From CADEEV01 sp032127875 (GTDB lineage: Bacteria > Acidobacteriota > Vicinamibacteria > Fen-336): a stretch of DNA of 64,000 bases. Under the pieces are notes generated by a model that worked only from the letters and a program-made list of their open reading frames with translations, had not been told where the DNA came from and ran no database searches. This document shows, in pieces, positions 14,416-22,923 of this stretch. The stretch spans positions 1-64,000 of the forward strand of contig JAQBHI010000049.1 in NCBI GenBank assembly GCA_032127875.1, given 5' to 3'. The position numbers were made by a program, and so were the translations under genes. How positions within the stretch are numbered: the first letter of the stretch is position 1; each line of letters starts with the position of its first letter.

Positions 14416-16815
14416 ATGAGGCTCGCAGCCCTGGCCGCTGCGGCGGCCCTAGTCACCGCGGCGATCAGCGTGGTGCTGCCCCGCCTCGGAGGGCGTGGGG
14501 ACTCGGGTCCGACCGCCGATCCCGCTCAGGTGGCCGGGGCCGCTCGAAGCGGACCGACCGAGGCGTCGGCAGATGCGCTCCCCGGCGCGACCCCCATGCC
14601 CGCTGACCTCCTGGTTGAACTCCACGCGAAGTGGCGCGCTCGCGCGCCGTCTTATCGGCCGCGTACGCGCCACCTTCGCGCGGACGGATCGCCCAGGTAC
14701 ACGAACCGGCTGTTTCTGGAGTCGAGCCCCTATCTGTTGCAGCACGCCCACAACCCTGTGAACTGGTATCCGTGGGGCGACGAGGCCTTCGACACAGCGC
14801 GCCGGCTGGGCAGACCCGTGCTGCTCTCGGTCGGCTACTCGACGTGCCACTGGTGCCACGTCATGGAGGAGGAGTCCTTCGACGACGAGGAGATCGCCCG
14901 TTACATCAACGAGAACTACGTGATCGTCAAGGTGGACCGCGAGGAGCGGCCCGACATCGACGCGATCTACATGAGCGCCGTGCAGGCGCTGACCGGGAGC
15001 GGCGGATGGCCCATGACCGTCTGGCTGACTCCCGACCGAAAGCCGTTCTTCGGGGGCACCTACTTTCCCGCTCGCGACGGCGATCGCGGCGCCGTGATCG
15101 GCTTCCTCACGCTGCTGCACAAGCTCAAGGAAGCCTACGTGCTCCAAGCCGACAAGGTGAGCGAAAGCTCCGTTCGCCTGACCCAGGCCATTCGCCAGAG
15201 ACTCGCCCCCGACCCGGGAAGGAAGATGCTGCCGGACGCGCGCGTGCTGGAGGAAGCGGCTGCGTACTATCGCTCCCGATACGATTCGGCTCACGGTGGG
15301 CTCGCGGGCGCTCCAAAGTTCCCGAGCAGCCTGCCGGTGCGCTTCCTGCTGCGGTACCACAGGCGAACCCGGGATGCTGGAATCCTGCGCATGGCCAGTG
15401 AGACGCTCCAGGGCATGGCGGCAGGAGGGATCCACGACCAGGTCGGCGGCGGCTTCCACCGCTACTCGACCGACGCGCAGTGGCTGGTGCCGCACTTCGA
15501 GAAGATGCTCTACGACAATGCCCTGCTGGCGACCACCTACCTGGAGGGCTATCAGGCCACTGGAAACGAGGCTTTCGCGCGGCTGACCCGAGACATCCTG
15601 CGCTACATCGAGCGCGACATGACGTCGCCCCAGGGAGCCTTCTACTCTGCGACCGACGCGGACAGCGCCACGCCGGACGGACGCCGGGCGGAGGGCTGGT
15701 TCTTCACCTGGACGCCCGAGGAGATCCGGGCAGCCGTTGGCACGCAGCGAGCACAGAGCGTGGAGGCCTACTACGCGGTCACGGCCACCGGCACTTTCGA
15801 AGGACGGAACATTCTGCATGCGCCGCGGCCGTTTGCAGCGGTGGCACTTGCACTCGGCCTGCCGCCGGTGAGGGTTCAGAGCGTGGTGGAGGAGTCCAGG
15901 GAGCTACTCTACGCTGCCCGGGCCAAGCGACCCCCGCCACTGCGTGACGAAAAGATCCTGGCCGCCTGGAACGGGCTCATGATCGGCGCCTACGCCCGCG
16001 CGGCGCTCGTCCTCGGCGACGAGCGATACGCGCAGGCGGCGCAGCGCGCCGCGGATTTCGTCCTGACGAAGATGCGCAGGGACGGCCGGCTACAGCGCAG
16101 CTACAAGGACGGCCAGGCACGCCACGACGGCTATCTCGACGACTACGCCTTCCTGATCGCCGGCCTGCTCGACCTCTACGAGTCGACCGGCGTCCCGCGC
16201 TGGCTCCGCGAGGCGATTGCGCTCGACGCTATCCTGGAGAGGCTCTACGAGGACGAGCAGCAAGGCGGCTTTTTCATGACCAGCGCCGACCACGAGTCGC
16301 TGCTGGCCCGCGAGAAACCAGCCTACGACGGGGCGGAGCCCTCGGGAAACTCGGTCCAGGCCTTGAACCTGCTCCGACTCCACGAGTTCACCACGGACGA
16401 TCGCTACCGGCAGCGGGCGGAGCGCGCCTTGGAGGCCTTCGGCGAGCGGATGGCGCAGGCTCCGGCAGCCCTCTCCGAAATGCTGCTGGCCGCCGACTTC
16501 CGACTCGACACTCCCAAGCAAGTGGTGATCGTCGCTCCCGCGTCACGCAAGCAGGCGGAGCCCCTGCTGGCGAAGCTGCGCGCCAGCTTCCTGCCCAATC
16601 GGGTGCTGAGTGTAGCTGTGGAGGGCGAGGACCTGGCCGCGCAATCGCAACTGGTCCCGCTGCTGCAGGACAAGCGAAGCCGCCACGGCCAGGCGACGGC
16701 CTACGTTTGCGAGCGGCGCGTGTGCCGGCTGCCCACGACGGACCCCGAGGTGTTTGCGCAGCAGCTCCGCAAAGCGGATGCGCTGACCGCGGTCGAGGCG
16801 CCAGGATCACGCTGA
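14416..16815 (+). CDS. Thioredoxin-domain protein of the YyaL/SSP411 (DUF255) family
   Basis: 799 residues. A hydrophobic N-terminus (about 1-22) suggests membrane anchoring or export, which is unusual because most family members are cytosolic. Residues about 95-260 form the thioredoxin-like DUF255 domain: SSPYLLQHAHNPVNWYPWG, the redox motif Cys144-His-Trp-Cys147-His and KVDREERPDIDAIYM. The rest is an (alpha/alpha)6-barrel like that of N-acylglucosamine 2-epimerases (GGFHRYSTDAQWLVPHFEKM, KILAAWNGLMIGAYARAA, GNSVQALNLLRL). The family's reaction is not established. It follows the PagL-like gene by 2 nt, so both are likely co-transcribed, and a role in the envelope would fit. Confidence 0.87.
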   Translation: MRLAALAAAAALVTAAISVVLPRLGGRGDSGPTADPAQVAGAARSGPTEASADALPGATPMPADLLVELHAKWRARAPSYRPRTRHLRADGSPRYTNRLFLESSPYLLQHAHNPVNWYPWGDEAFDTARRLGRPVLLSVGYSTCHWCHVMEEESFDDEEIARYINENYVIVKVDREERPDIDAIYMSAVQALTGSGGWPMTVWLTPDRKPFFGGTYFPARDGDRGAVIGFLTLLHKLKEAYVLQADKVSESSVRLTQAIRQRLAPDPGRKMLPDARVLEEAAAYYRSRYDSAHGGLAGAPKFPSSLPVRFLLRYHRRTRDAGILRMASETLQGMAAGGIHDQVGGGFHRYSTDAQWLVPHFEKMLYDNALLATTYLEGYQATGNEAFARLTRDILRYIERDMTSPQGAFYSATDADSATPDGRRAEGWFFTWTPEEIRAAVGTQRAQSVEAYYAVTATGTFEGRNILHAPRPFAAVALALGLPPVRVQSVVEESRELLYAARAKRPPPLRDEKILAAWNGLMIGAYARAALVLGDERYAQAAQRAADFVLTKMRRDGRLQRSYKDGQARHDGYLDDYAFLIAGLLDLYESTGVPRWLREAIALDAILERLYEDEQQGGFFMTSADHESLLAREKPAYDGAEPSGNSVQALNLLRLHEFTTDDRYRQRAERALEAFGERMAQAPAALSEMLLAADFRLDTPKQVVIVAPASRKQAEPLLAKLRASFLPNRVLSVAVEGEDLAAQSQLVPLLQDKRSRHGQATAYVCERRVCRLPTTDPEVFAQQLRKADALTAVEAPGSR

Positions 16816-16843
16816 GCAGCTTTGCCTCAGCTGAACCCGAGCC

Positions 16844-17857
16844 TCAGGCTCGAGCGCCTTGCAAGGCGAGTTGCCCACACGCCCCGGCGATGTCGGCGCC
16901 ACGCGGCCAACGCACCATCGATTTCACTCGCCGCGCGTGTAGCTGTTGCTGAAAGCGCAGCGTGGCGCCTCGCGAGGGCGCCACGTAGGGGCTATCGGAA
17001 AAGCCGTTGTGCGGGATCAGGTTGACCTGCGCCCGCAGGCCGCGCAGCAGTCCGGCCAGGCGCCGCGCGTCGTCGTGGCTGTCGTTGACGCCTGCCAGAA
17101 GCAGGTACTCGACGAAGTACCGGCGCCCCGGACGACCAGCGCCATCCTCCCGCAGCAAGTCGAGCAACGCCTCGATCGGCCATTGCCGGTTGTGCGGCAT
17201 CACGCGCGTGCGTATTGCATCGGTAGTGGCGTTCAAGGACAGCGCGAGGTTTGCCTCGCTCTCAGCGAGAAAGCGCTTCATGCCCGGTAGCACGCCCGCG
17301 GTCGAGACCGTTACGTGGCGGCGCGAGAGGCCGGGGAAGGTGTCCGTGAGGGCGCGCACCGCCGCCAGCACCTCGTCCAGATTGTCGAGCGGCTCCCCCA
17401 TGCCCATGAACACGACGTTGCGCGGCGGGCACTCCGGAATCGCTGCGGCGGCGACCAGGTACTGCGCCACGATCTCGCCCGCACGCAGGTTGCGGCCGAA
17501 TCCCAGACGCGCTGTAGCGCAGAAGTCGCAGCGACGCGTGCAGCCGGCCTGGGACGAGACACAGACAGTGCTGCGTCCTTGTCCCGGAATCAGCACGGTT
17601 TCGACCGTGGCGGCGTCGAATCGCAGCGCCAGCTTGAGCGTGCGGTCCACGCTGGTGGCGCGCGAAAGCTCTCGCCAAGCAGGGAAAAAAGCCTTCGCTC
17701 GGACCAAATCCCAGGCTGCCTGCGCGACGCCCGCGACGCGCGCGGGCAGCGTGCCCGGCCGCCCTTCGATCAGGAAGCGACGCAGCGCGATGGCCCGCGT
17801 GCGACTCTCGAGCAGTGCCTCGAGGTCGTCGACCGTCGCGGCCAGCAGATCGAGCGT
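16844..17857 (-). CDS. rlmN: 23S rRNA (adenine2503-C2)-methyltransferase RlmN
   Basis: Radical-SAM methyltransferase that methylates C2 of A2503 in 23S rRNA (and A37 of some tRNAs). The radical cluster motif is Cys-Thr-Arg-Arg-Cys-Asp-Phe-Cys; GMGEPLDN, LALSLNATTD, MPHNRQWPIEALL and the C-terminal methyl-accepting cysteine in GACGQLA are all conserved. The conserved N-terminal helical region (LLAATVDDLEALLESRTRAI) lies upstream of the first TTG (17707) and has no ATG/GTG/TTG. A TGA closes the frame at 17866-17864. GAGGTG, which overlaps the end of the preceding gene, stands 7 nt before ACG 17857, making ACG (or CTG 17848) the probable start, coupled to the upstream gene. About 337 residues, slightly shorter than typical RlmN. 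Confidence 0.85.
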   Translation of the reverse strand, partial: TLDLLAATVDDLEALLESRTRAIALRRFLIEGRPGTLPARVAGVAQAAWDLVRAKAFFPAWRELSRATSVDRTLKLALRFDAATVETVLIPGQGRSTVCVSSQAGCTRRCDFCATARLGFGRNLRAGEIVAQYLVAAAAIPECPPRNVVFMGMGEPLDNLDEVLAAVRALTDTFPGLSRRHVTVSTAGVLPGMKRFLAESEANLALSLNATTDAIRTRVMPHNRQWPIEALLDLLREDGAGRPGRRYFVEYLLLAGVNDSHDDARRLAGLLRGLRAQVNLIPHNGFSDSPYVAPSRGATLRFQQQLHARRVKSMVRWPRGADIAGACGQLALQGARA

Positions 17858-17858
17858 T

Positions 17859-18425
17859 CTACTTCACCTCGTCGTAGACCAAATTGAGTTGCAGCGGCTC
17901 CTTGAGGTCCTGGTTTTCGAACAGGATCCCGTAGACGATCTGGCGGCGCGAGGGCACCAGCGTGAGAACGTCGACGATTCGGGTTTTTTCCTCACCCAGT
18001 TCCTCGACGATGAGCCGGCCCCCTTCGAAGCGGCTCTTACACTTGAGCTTGTGGCCGCGGCGGTCGTTGCGCACGTGGTCTCGGCCGAAATAGAAGATGC
18101 GTACCTCATCCTCGCCGTGGATGATCTTGATCTCCTTCGCCGTCTGCTCGATCTTCAGCTCCTGAAGCGACCTCACGCGATCGAGCAGGAACTCCCGGAG
18201 CCGCACGCGATCGACCTCGCTGCCATCCGTCGAGCGCGGCACCAGCCGCTGCAATTCGCCCTGGCCGCCACCCCTGAGCTGAGCGGAGCCCGCGGCCGCT
18301 TCGACCTTGGCAGCCGCGTCGTCGCTGAGCTTGGGGTTGAGCGTGAAGCTGCCCGAGAAGTCCGGGGTGCTCTGGGCGAGCGCGGAAACGGCCGCAATCA
18401 CGCCGATGGCCAGGGTAAGGCGCAT
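17859..18425 (-). CDS. Exported protein of unknown function
   Basis: 188 residues. The start ATG at 18425 gives a signal peptide (MRLTLAIGVIAAVSALAQ) followed by DFSGSFTLNPKLSDDAA, a mature N-terminus common to small acidobacterial exported proteins that begin with a DFxGxWxLNxxKS motif. The remainder is a charged beta-rich domain (KEIKIIHGEDEVRIFYFGRD and LIVEELGEEKTRIVDVLTLV). No enzyme motif is visible. Its last codons overlap the ribosome-binding region of rlmN, so translation of the two is probably linked. Confidence 0.7.
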   Translation of the reverse strand: MRLTLAIGVIAAVSALAQSTPDFSGSFTLNPKLSDDAAAKVEAAAGSAQLRGGGQGELQRLVPRSTDGSEVDRVRLREFLLDRVRSLQELKIEQTAKEIKIIHGEDEVRIFYFGRDHVRNDRRGHKLKCKSRFEGGRLIVEELGEEKTRIVDVLTLVPSRRQIVYGILFENQDLKEPLQLNLVYDEVK

Positions 18426-18453
18426 CGCTTGGTCAAGCGCGCCTGCGGACCTC

Positions 18454-18735
18454 CTAGCCACCGCCGCCGACCTTTCGCGAGGCTGTGACCTTCTGGAAGC
18501 CGCGGGTGTTCTGCATGCCACCCTTCCACGGCTGACGAGTACTGTGGCGGGCCGCGGCTGGCACGGCCTTCGCCGTCTCGGCGGGTAGCGAAGCGGGAGC
18601 AGTGGTGGGCTCGGCCTTGGCGGCGTCTGCGCGCACTTCGCGCGCCTTCGCCTCGTCCGGACCCAGGTGACAGGCCTTGTACTTCTTCTCCGATCCGCAA
18701 TGGCAAGGGTCGTTGCGTCCCAGCGTAGATGGCAT
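18454..18735 (-). CDS. SEC-C metal-binding motif protein
   Basis: 93 residues from ATG 18735. The SEC-C zinc motif GRNDPCHCGSEKKYKACHLG occupies residues about 6-25; this Cys-x-Cys...Cys-His knuckle is best known at the SecA C-terminus, where it binds zinc and contacts SecB and ribosomes. The rest is a low-complexity Ala/Lys/Pro linker and a short basic C-terminal peptide (QPWKGGMQNTRGFQKVTASR). It is not attached to SecA. Function unknown; a chaperone- or ribosome-associated accessory role is a family-based guess. Confidence 0.7.
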   Translation of the reverse strand: MPSTLGRNDPCHCGSEKKYKACHLGPDEAKAREVRADAAKAEPTTAPASLPAETAKAVPAAARHSTRQPWKGGMQNTRGFQKVTASRKVGGGG

Positions 18736-18790
18736 GACCTCTGACTTTACTACGACTTCGCGCGCCTTGTCCGCGGCGGGGGGGCGGACG

Positions 18791-20149
18791 CTAGCGGGGC
18801 CGGCGGGTGAGGCCGACCACGAGGCCGGCGCCAAAGAGCAGGCCCTCGTAAGCCGCAAAGACCGTGCGCGTCCTGTTGCCCAACTCCGGCTCCCCCAGCA
18901 GGTGCGCGAGCGGCGCGAGGCCGACCTGTGAGCCCTGGAACGAGCGCGCCATGAGGTCGAGGCTGACGCCCCCCAGCCGGCCGCCGCTGAGGCTCAGGCC
19001 GATGCAGGCAAGGCAGCAGCTGACGGCCGTGGCCAGCACCACCCGAAGTCGCGCGGAGCCCGACGGCGCCGCCATGCCGCCGCCACGTCGCGGCGTCGAC
19101 AGCGCATAGCCGAGGCCCGCCGCAGCCCCAATGACGAGACCTTCGAAGCCACCACCCACTGCCGAGAGGTCGTGGCCGAAGACACCCTCGAGAGTCCAGC
19201 GGCCCAGCGTATGCGAGAGCGCGCCCACAGCCCCCCCGCCCAGCGCGCCCAGCGCCACCAGGGCGAGCGCCCGCATCGAGCGAGCCAGGGCTTCTGCAGC
19301 GGCGAGACCCGCGCCCACTCCCCCGGCACCGACGCCGCCGATTCCCGCACCCACGACGAGCAGGGGCACGAGCACGGTCTTCGCCGGCCCATCGGGCGTC
19401 GCGCACAACAGCAGTCCACCCATCAGGCCGCCGAGCGCTCCGGCGGTCGCACCACCGACGGCGGCCGAGGCCCAACGCTCGCGAGCCTGCACCGCCGCAA
19501 GGCGCAGCCGGAGCGCGACGAGGGCCAGGGTCGCGGCCACGCCGCCCGGCGCCCCGAACAGCGGCACGGCACCGGCGCCCGCCACGTCCCAGCGCGTGTC
19601 ACGGAGCAAGGCGCGAGCCGCGGGGTGTCCGTGCCTGCGGTCGAGCAGCCGTAGCGCCTCGTCGGTGCCGAGCCCATGCAGCGTCTCGGCAGCTTCGCGA
19701 CGTTCCTCGTCGGGGGCACTCGAGAGCAGCAGCGCCAGGGGCGCCTCGAACGCCTCGCCGGCGGCTCTCGTGTCCGCCACAGCCGTGGCGAGCGCGCTGG
19801 GAAGCGGCCCCTGGTCCGGTTCCAGGGCGACGGCGGCATGCACGAACTGGTAGCCGTGGCGGGACACGGTGCGGATGAAGCTCGGCTCGCGCGAGACATC
19901 GCCGAGCGCCCGGCGCAGCGTGCGCACCGCCTGACTGAGCGCGCCATCGGAGACGACTACGTCGCTCCACACGCGGTTCATGATCTCGCGGCGGTGAACA
20001 GCCTCGTGCCGGCGCTCGAGCAGCAGCAGGAGCAGATCGAGGTAGCGGGGGATCAGCGGCACTTCCCTTTCCGTGCGCAGCAGGATCCTGTGACGAGGTG
20101 AGACTACGAAGTCCCCGAACAGGTAGCGCGGCCCCACGGATGGGGACAC
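18791..20149 (-). CDS. Membrane-bound OmpR/ToxR-type winged-helix regulator with a polytopic C-terminal domain
   Basis: 452 residues (GTG start). Residues about 5-105 form a Trans_reg_C winged helix: YLFGDFVVSPRHRILLRTE, REIMNRVWSDVVVSDGALSQ for the recognition helix and SFIRTVSRHGYQFV for the wing. A middle region (about 125-195) resembles HEAT-like helices (HGLGTDEALRLLDRRHGHPA). The last 250 residues are extremely Gly/Ala-rich with six or more membrane helices containing repeated GxxxG-like spacing (GAGIGGVGAGGVGAGL, GALGGLMGGLLLC). Unlike CadC/ToxR it has many membrane spans and no periplasmic sensor domain. Target and signal are unknown; the Mla operon immediately upstream on the same strand is a possible target. 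Confidence 0.78.
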   Translation of the reverse strand: MSPSVGPRYLFGDFVVSPRHRILLRTEREVPLIPRYLDLLLLLLERRHEAVHRREIMNRVWSDVVVSDGALSQAVRTLRRALGDVSREPSFIRTVSRHGYQFVHAAVALEPDQGPLPSALATAVADTRAAGEAFEAPLALLLSSAPDEERREAAETLHGLGTDEALRLLDRRHGHPAARALLRDTRWDVAGAGAVPLFGAPGGVAATLALVALRLRLAAVQARERWASAAVGGATAGALGGLMGGLLLCATPDGPAKTVLVPLLVVGAGIGGVGAGGVGAGLAAAEALARSMRALALVALGALGGGAVGALSHTLGRWTLEGVFGHDLSAVGGGFEGLVIGAAAGLGYALSTPRRGGGMAAPSGSARLRVVLATAVSCCLACIGLSLSGGRLGGVSLDLMARSFQGSQVGLAPLAHLLGEPELGNRTRTVFAAYEGLLFGAGLVVGLTRRPR

Positions 20150-20151
20150 TA

Positions 20152-21072
20152 CTAGAAGATGCTGAGCTTCAGGTAGCGCTTGGGCTGCTTGCGGATGTCC
20201 TCGGTGAGCCGCTTCATCTCCAGGATCGTCTGGTTCAGGTTGACGACCGCCTCGTTGGCGCTCACGTAAAGCGTCTCGTCTTTCGAGAGCCGGCCCAGCG
20301 TACCCTCGCCTTTCTCGAGGCGGGCGAGGATCGTCTCGGTGGACTTGCCCGAGCGCTCCAGGGAATCGGCCAGCGTGTCGAGTTTCCGGGTGATCGTTTC
20401 GAGCCGTTTCGTCGCCTGCTCGAGTTCCGGGCCCGCCGTCGCCTTCTCGACGCTGCCCGCCGTCTTGCGCAGGCTGGCGACGAGTGCGGACAGCTCCGTC
20501 TTCTGCTCCTTCGCCAGAGAACCGAGGTCCTTGAGCAGCGCATTCATCTCGCTGCTGCTCGACTCCAGGTTCGCGATGGTCTGGTCCGAGAGCAGCGTCT
20601 GCATGCGCGTGAGCACCTTCTGCGACTCGCCGGAGAGTTTGCTCACCTCCTCGAAAGGACCGCCGCCCATGGCGCCAGGCAAGTTCGCGCCGCCGCGCAG
20701 GAAGCCGTCGCCGTTGCCTGGGACCACGTCCGCAACCATCCCGCCCAGCAGGCCGCTCGACTTGAGCTCGACGTGGGAGTCGGCCGGGATCTTGTACTCG
20801 CCCTCGATCTCGAGCCGCACTGCGACGCCATCGTTCGCGATCCGGAATCCCTGGATGCGCCCGATGTTCACGCCCCGCATCTGCGCCGGATCGCCCTTCC
20901 GGATGCCGCCCGCGTTGGGGACGACGGTCGTGACGATGTAGCGGCCACGGAACAAGGCGGCATCGGTGAGCGTGAACAGCGCGGTCAGCACCGCCCCGAT
21001 GCCCAGGATCACGAAGATGCCGACCCGAATCTCGCGGCTTGTTCCGCGCGACGGCGGAAGCACTTGGCTCAC
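20152..21072 (-). CDS. MlaD-family MCE-domain lipid transport protein
   Basis: 306 residues. One N-terminal membrane helix (about 16-38) anchors the protein; a single MCE domain follows (about 40-120; VTTVVPNAGGIRKGDPAQMR, GVNIGRIQGF, LKSSGLLGGMVADVVPG). The C-terminal 150 residues are helical and coiled-coil-like, longer than in E. coli MlaD. MlaD hexamers sit on the MlaF-MlaE ABC complex and carry phospholipids between inner and outer membranes. It overlaps the ATPase gene by 4 nt (start 21072, ATPase end 21069). No MlaB or MlaC homologue is nearby. Confidence 0.88.
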   Translation of the reverse strand: MSQVLPPSRGTSREIRVGIFVILGIGAVLTALFTLTDAALFRGRYIVTTVVPNAGGIRKGDPAQMRGVNIGRIQGFRIANDGVAVRLEIEGEYKIPADSHVELKSSGLLGGMVADVVPGNGDGFLRGGANLPGAMGGGPFEEVSKLSGESQKVLTRMQTLLSDQTIANLESSSSEMNALLKDLGSLAKEQKTELSALVASLRKTAGSVEKATAGPELEQATKRLETITRKLDTLADSLERSGKSTETILARLEKGEGTLGRLSKDETLYVSANEAVVNLNQTILEMKRLTEDIRKQPKRYLKLSIF

Positions 21073-21839
21073 GGCTCCTCCATGATCGCGAGAGCGGCGG
21101 CGGCGGCCGCCTGCCGGTCCGCGAAAGCGCGCACCAGAGGGTCGTCGCTGGCGCGGAACTCGTCTGGCTTGCCGACGAAACGCAACCGCCCGTGATCGAG
21201 CAGGGCGACCCGGTCAGAGATGACGAGCGCCCCTTCGATGTCGTGGGTCACCACGATCGAGGTGACGCCCCGATGCTCGGCGATCTCGGTGATCAGGTGG
21301 TCGACCGTGGCCGTGTTCACAGGATCGAGCCCCGTCACCGGCTCATCGTAGAGCAGGATCTGCGGCTCGCCCACGATCGCCCGAGCCAGGCCTACGCGTT
21401 TCCTCATCCCTCCCGAGAGCTCGGCCGGCAGCTTGTTAAGGACCAGCACGGGATCGAGGTTGACCTCCTCGAGGGCCCGGCTCACGCGCGCCAGAGCCTC
21501 CTCGGGCCCAAGCGCACGGGCGTCGCCCTCGCGCAGGCCCATCGACACGTTCTCGTATACGCTCATCGAATCGAACAGTGCCGCGTACTGGAAGACGTAG
21601 CCGACTTTCTTGCGGATCTCGTGCAGCCTGTGGCGACCCGTGCCGTAAACCGACTCCCCGTCGATCAAGACGTCGCCCTGGTCGGGGACGATCAGGCCGA
21701 TCGTCGTCTTGAGCAGCACGCTCTTGCCCGTCCCCGACGGACCGACGATGGCGAGCGTCTCGCCGGTCTCGACCATGAGGTCGACGCCAGCGAGGACCGG
21801 CACGTCGAAGGCCTTGTGGACGTTGATGAACTCGATCAT
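21069..21839 (-). CDS. MlaF-type ABC transporter ATP-binding protein
   Basis: 256 residues. Walker A GPSGTGKS, Q-loop in VGYVFQYAALFDSMSVYENV, ABC signature LSGGMRKRVGLARA, Walker B ILLYDEP and switch His in VVTHDIE. The LSGGM form and the YVFQ-x-AALFDS sequence are typical of the MlaF/Ttg2A branch that drives phospholipid transport. It begins on the base where the permease gene ends (21839), so the set is translated as one operon. Confidence 0.92.
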   Translation of the reverse strand: MIEFINVHKAFDVPVLAGVDLMVETGETLAIVGPSGTGKSVLLKTTIGLIVPDQGDVLIDGESVYGTGRHRLHEIRKKVGYVFQYAALFDSMSVYENVSMGLREGDARALGPEEALARVSRALEEVNLDPVLVLNKLPAELSGGMRKRVGLARAIVGEPQILLYDEPVTGLDPVNTATVDHLITEIAEHRGVTSIVVTHDIEGALVISDRVALLDHGRLRFVGKPDEFRASDDPLVRAFADRQAAAAAALAIMEEP

Positions 21840-22612
21840 CAGTTGAGGAACAGCGGTGGAAACAACGCGTCCAGCACCAGCACCGTGATGATCATGATCA
21901 CGACCGAAGTGGTCGTGGCCCGGCCTACACCTTCGGCCCCACCTCGCGTCAGGAAGCCCATGTGCGTCGAGACGAGCGGGATGATGAAGCCGAAGACCGT
22001 GGCTTTCATCAGCGAGTAGAACAGGTCCCAGTTGTGCCAGAACAGCCGGGCGCCGTAGAGAAACGACTCGCCACCCAGGCCGACAGTCATGCGGGCGGAG
22101 ACGAGGCCGGCGAAGAGGCCGACGGTGTTGGCGATGCCGACCAGCAGCGGCATGGTGATGGTGCCAGCGATCAGGCGGGGCGCCGCGAGAACGCTCACAG
22201 GATCGCGCCCGAGCGAGAGCAGTGCGTCGATCTGTTCGGAAACCTGCATCGTGCCGATCTCGGCGGTGATGCGCGCGCCGACGCGGCCGATGATCACGAA
22301 CGCCGTCATCACGGGCCCCAGCTCCAGCACGACACTCGAAGCGACGACGCTGCCGAGTACGTAGAGCGGAATCGAGCCCGTGAACTGGTAGCCGCCCTGC
22401 TGCGAGGTGACGATCCCCGAGAGGATGGCGGTCACCATTACCAGGGGCAGGCTGCCGACTCCCATCTCCAGCACCTGGTCGAGCAGGTCGCGCAGCGCAA
22501 CCCGGCCGGTGAGGGTCGCCCGCGCCACGCGCCAGGCGAGGATGCCGAGGCCGCCGGTGAAGCGCACGGCGGCTTCAGCGGCCCGGCCGATCGCGCCCAA
22601 CGCCCGCGGCAA
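21839..22612 (-). CDS. MlaE-type ABC transporter permease
   Basis: 257 residues with five to six membrane helices. MlaE-family signatures include the GSLPLVMVTAILSGIVTSQQ segment, the EIGTMQVSEQIDAL motif that couples to the ATPase and the RLIAGTITMPLL helix. Start is TTG 22612 with GAGAGGA just upstream, overlapping the stop of the small lipoprotein gene. It works with the ATPase and the MCE protein to move phospholipid across the inner-membrane face. Confidence 0.9.
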   Translation of the reverse strand: MPRALGAIGRAAEAAVRFTGGLGILAWRVARATLTGRVALRDLLDQVLEMGVGSLPLVMVTAILSGIVTSQQGGYQFTGSIPLYVLGSVVASSVVLELGPVMTAFVIIGRVGARITAEIGTMQVSEQIDALLSLGRDPVSVLAAPRLIAGTITMPLLVGIANTVGLFAGLVSARMTVGLGGESFLYGARLFWHNWDLFYSLMKATVFGFIIPLVSTHMGFLTRGGAEGVGRATTTSVVIMIITVLVLDALFPPLFLN

Positions 22613-22620
22613 GGGTCCTC

Positions 22621-22830
22621 TCAGCGGCCTGCCCCGAAGGGCGCGGGCACGAATGACGTCTCGAGAACGTCCACGACGCCATTCACTGGAGGGTCCCAGC
22701 GCAGGCTGCTCGGCTCCGTGGCCAGCAGGATTCGAAGCGTCCGCGTCTCGGCAGCCGCGGGCTCGGCCGGCCTCCGACAGCCGGTGAGCAGCGTCGCGGT
22801 CAGAGACAGGGCTTTCGCGCGGGCCGTCAT
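22621..22830 (-). CDS. Small lipoprotein, first gene of the Mla operon
   Basis: 69 residues from ATG 22830: a signal sequence with lipobox Leu-Thr-Gly-Cys18 and a short mature part (TLRILLATEPSSLRWDPPVN, ending VVDVLETSFVPAPFGAGR). Its stop is 9 nt before the MlaE start and carries that gene's ribosome-binding site, so it is co-expressed with the lipid transporter. The LATEPSSL segment recalls the mature N-terminus of oligopeptide solute-binding lipoproteins, so it could be a truncated one. A genuine small lipoprotein partner of the transporter is equally possible. Confidence 0.55.
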   Translation of the reverse strand: MTARAKALSLTATLLTGCRRPAEPAAAETRTLRILLATEPSSLRWDPPVNGVVDVLETSFVPAPFGAGR

Positions 22831-22923
22831 GAATCCGGACAGGCTATGCTGCCAGAGCGGTCCGGGTCAACTGCTATACTTCGATTCTGCGCCGGTAACG
22901 TCCCGCTGGCCCGCGCCTCAATC

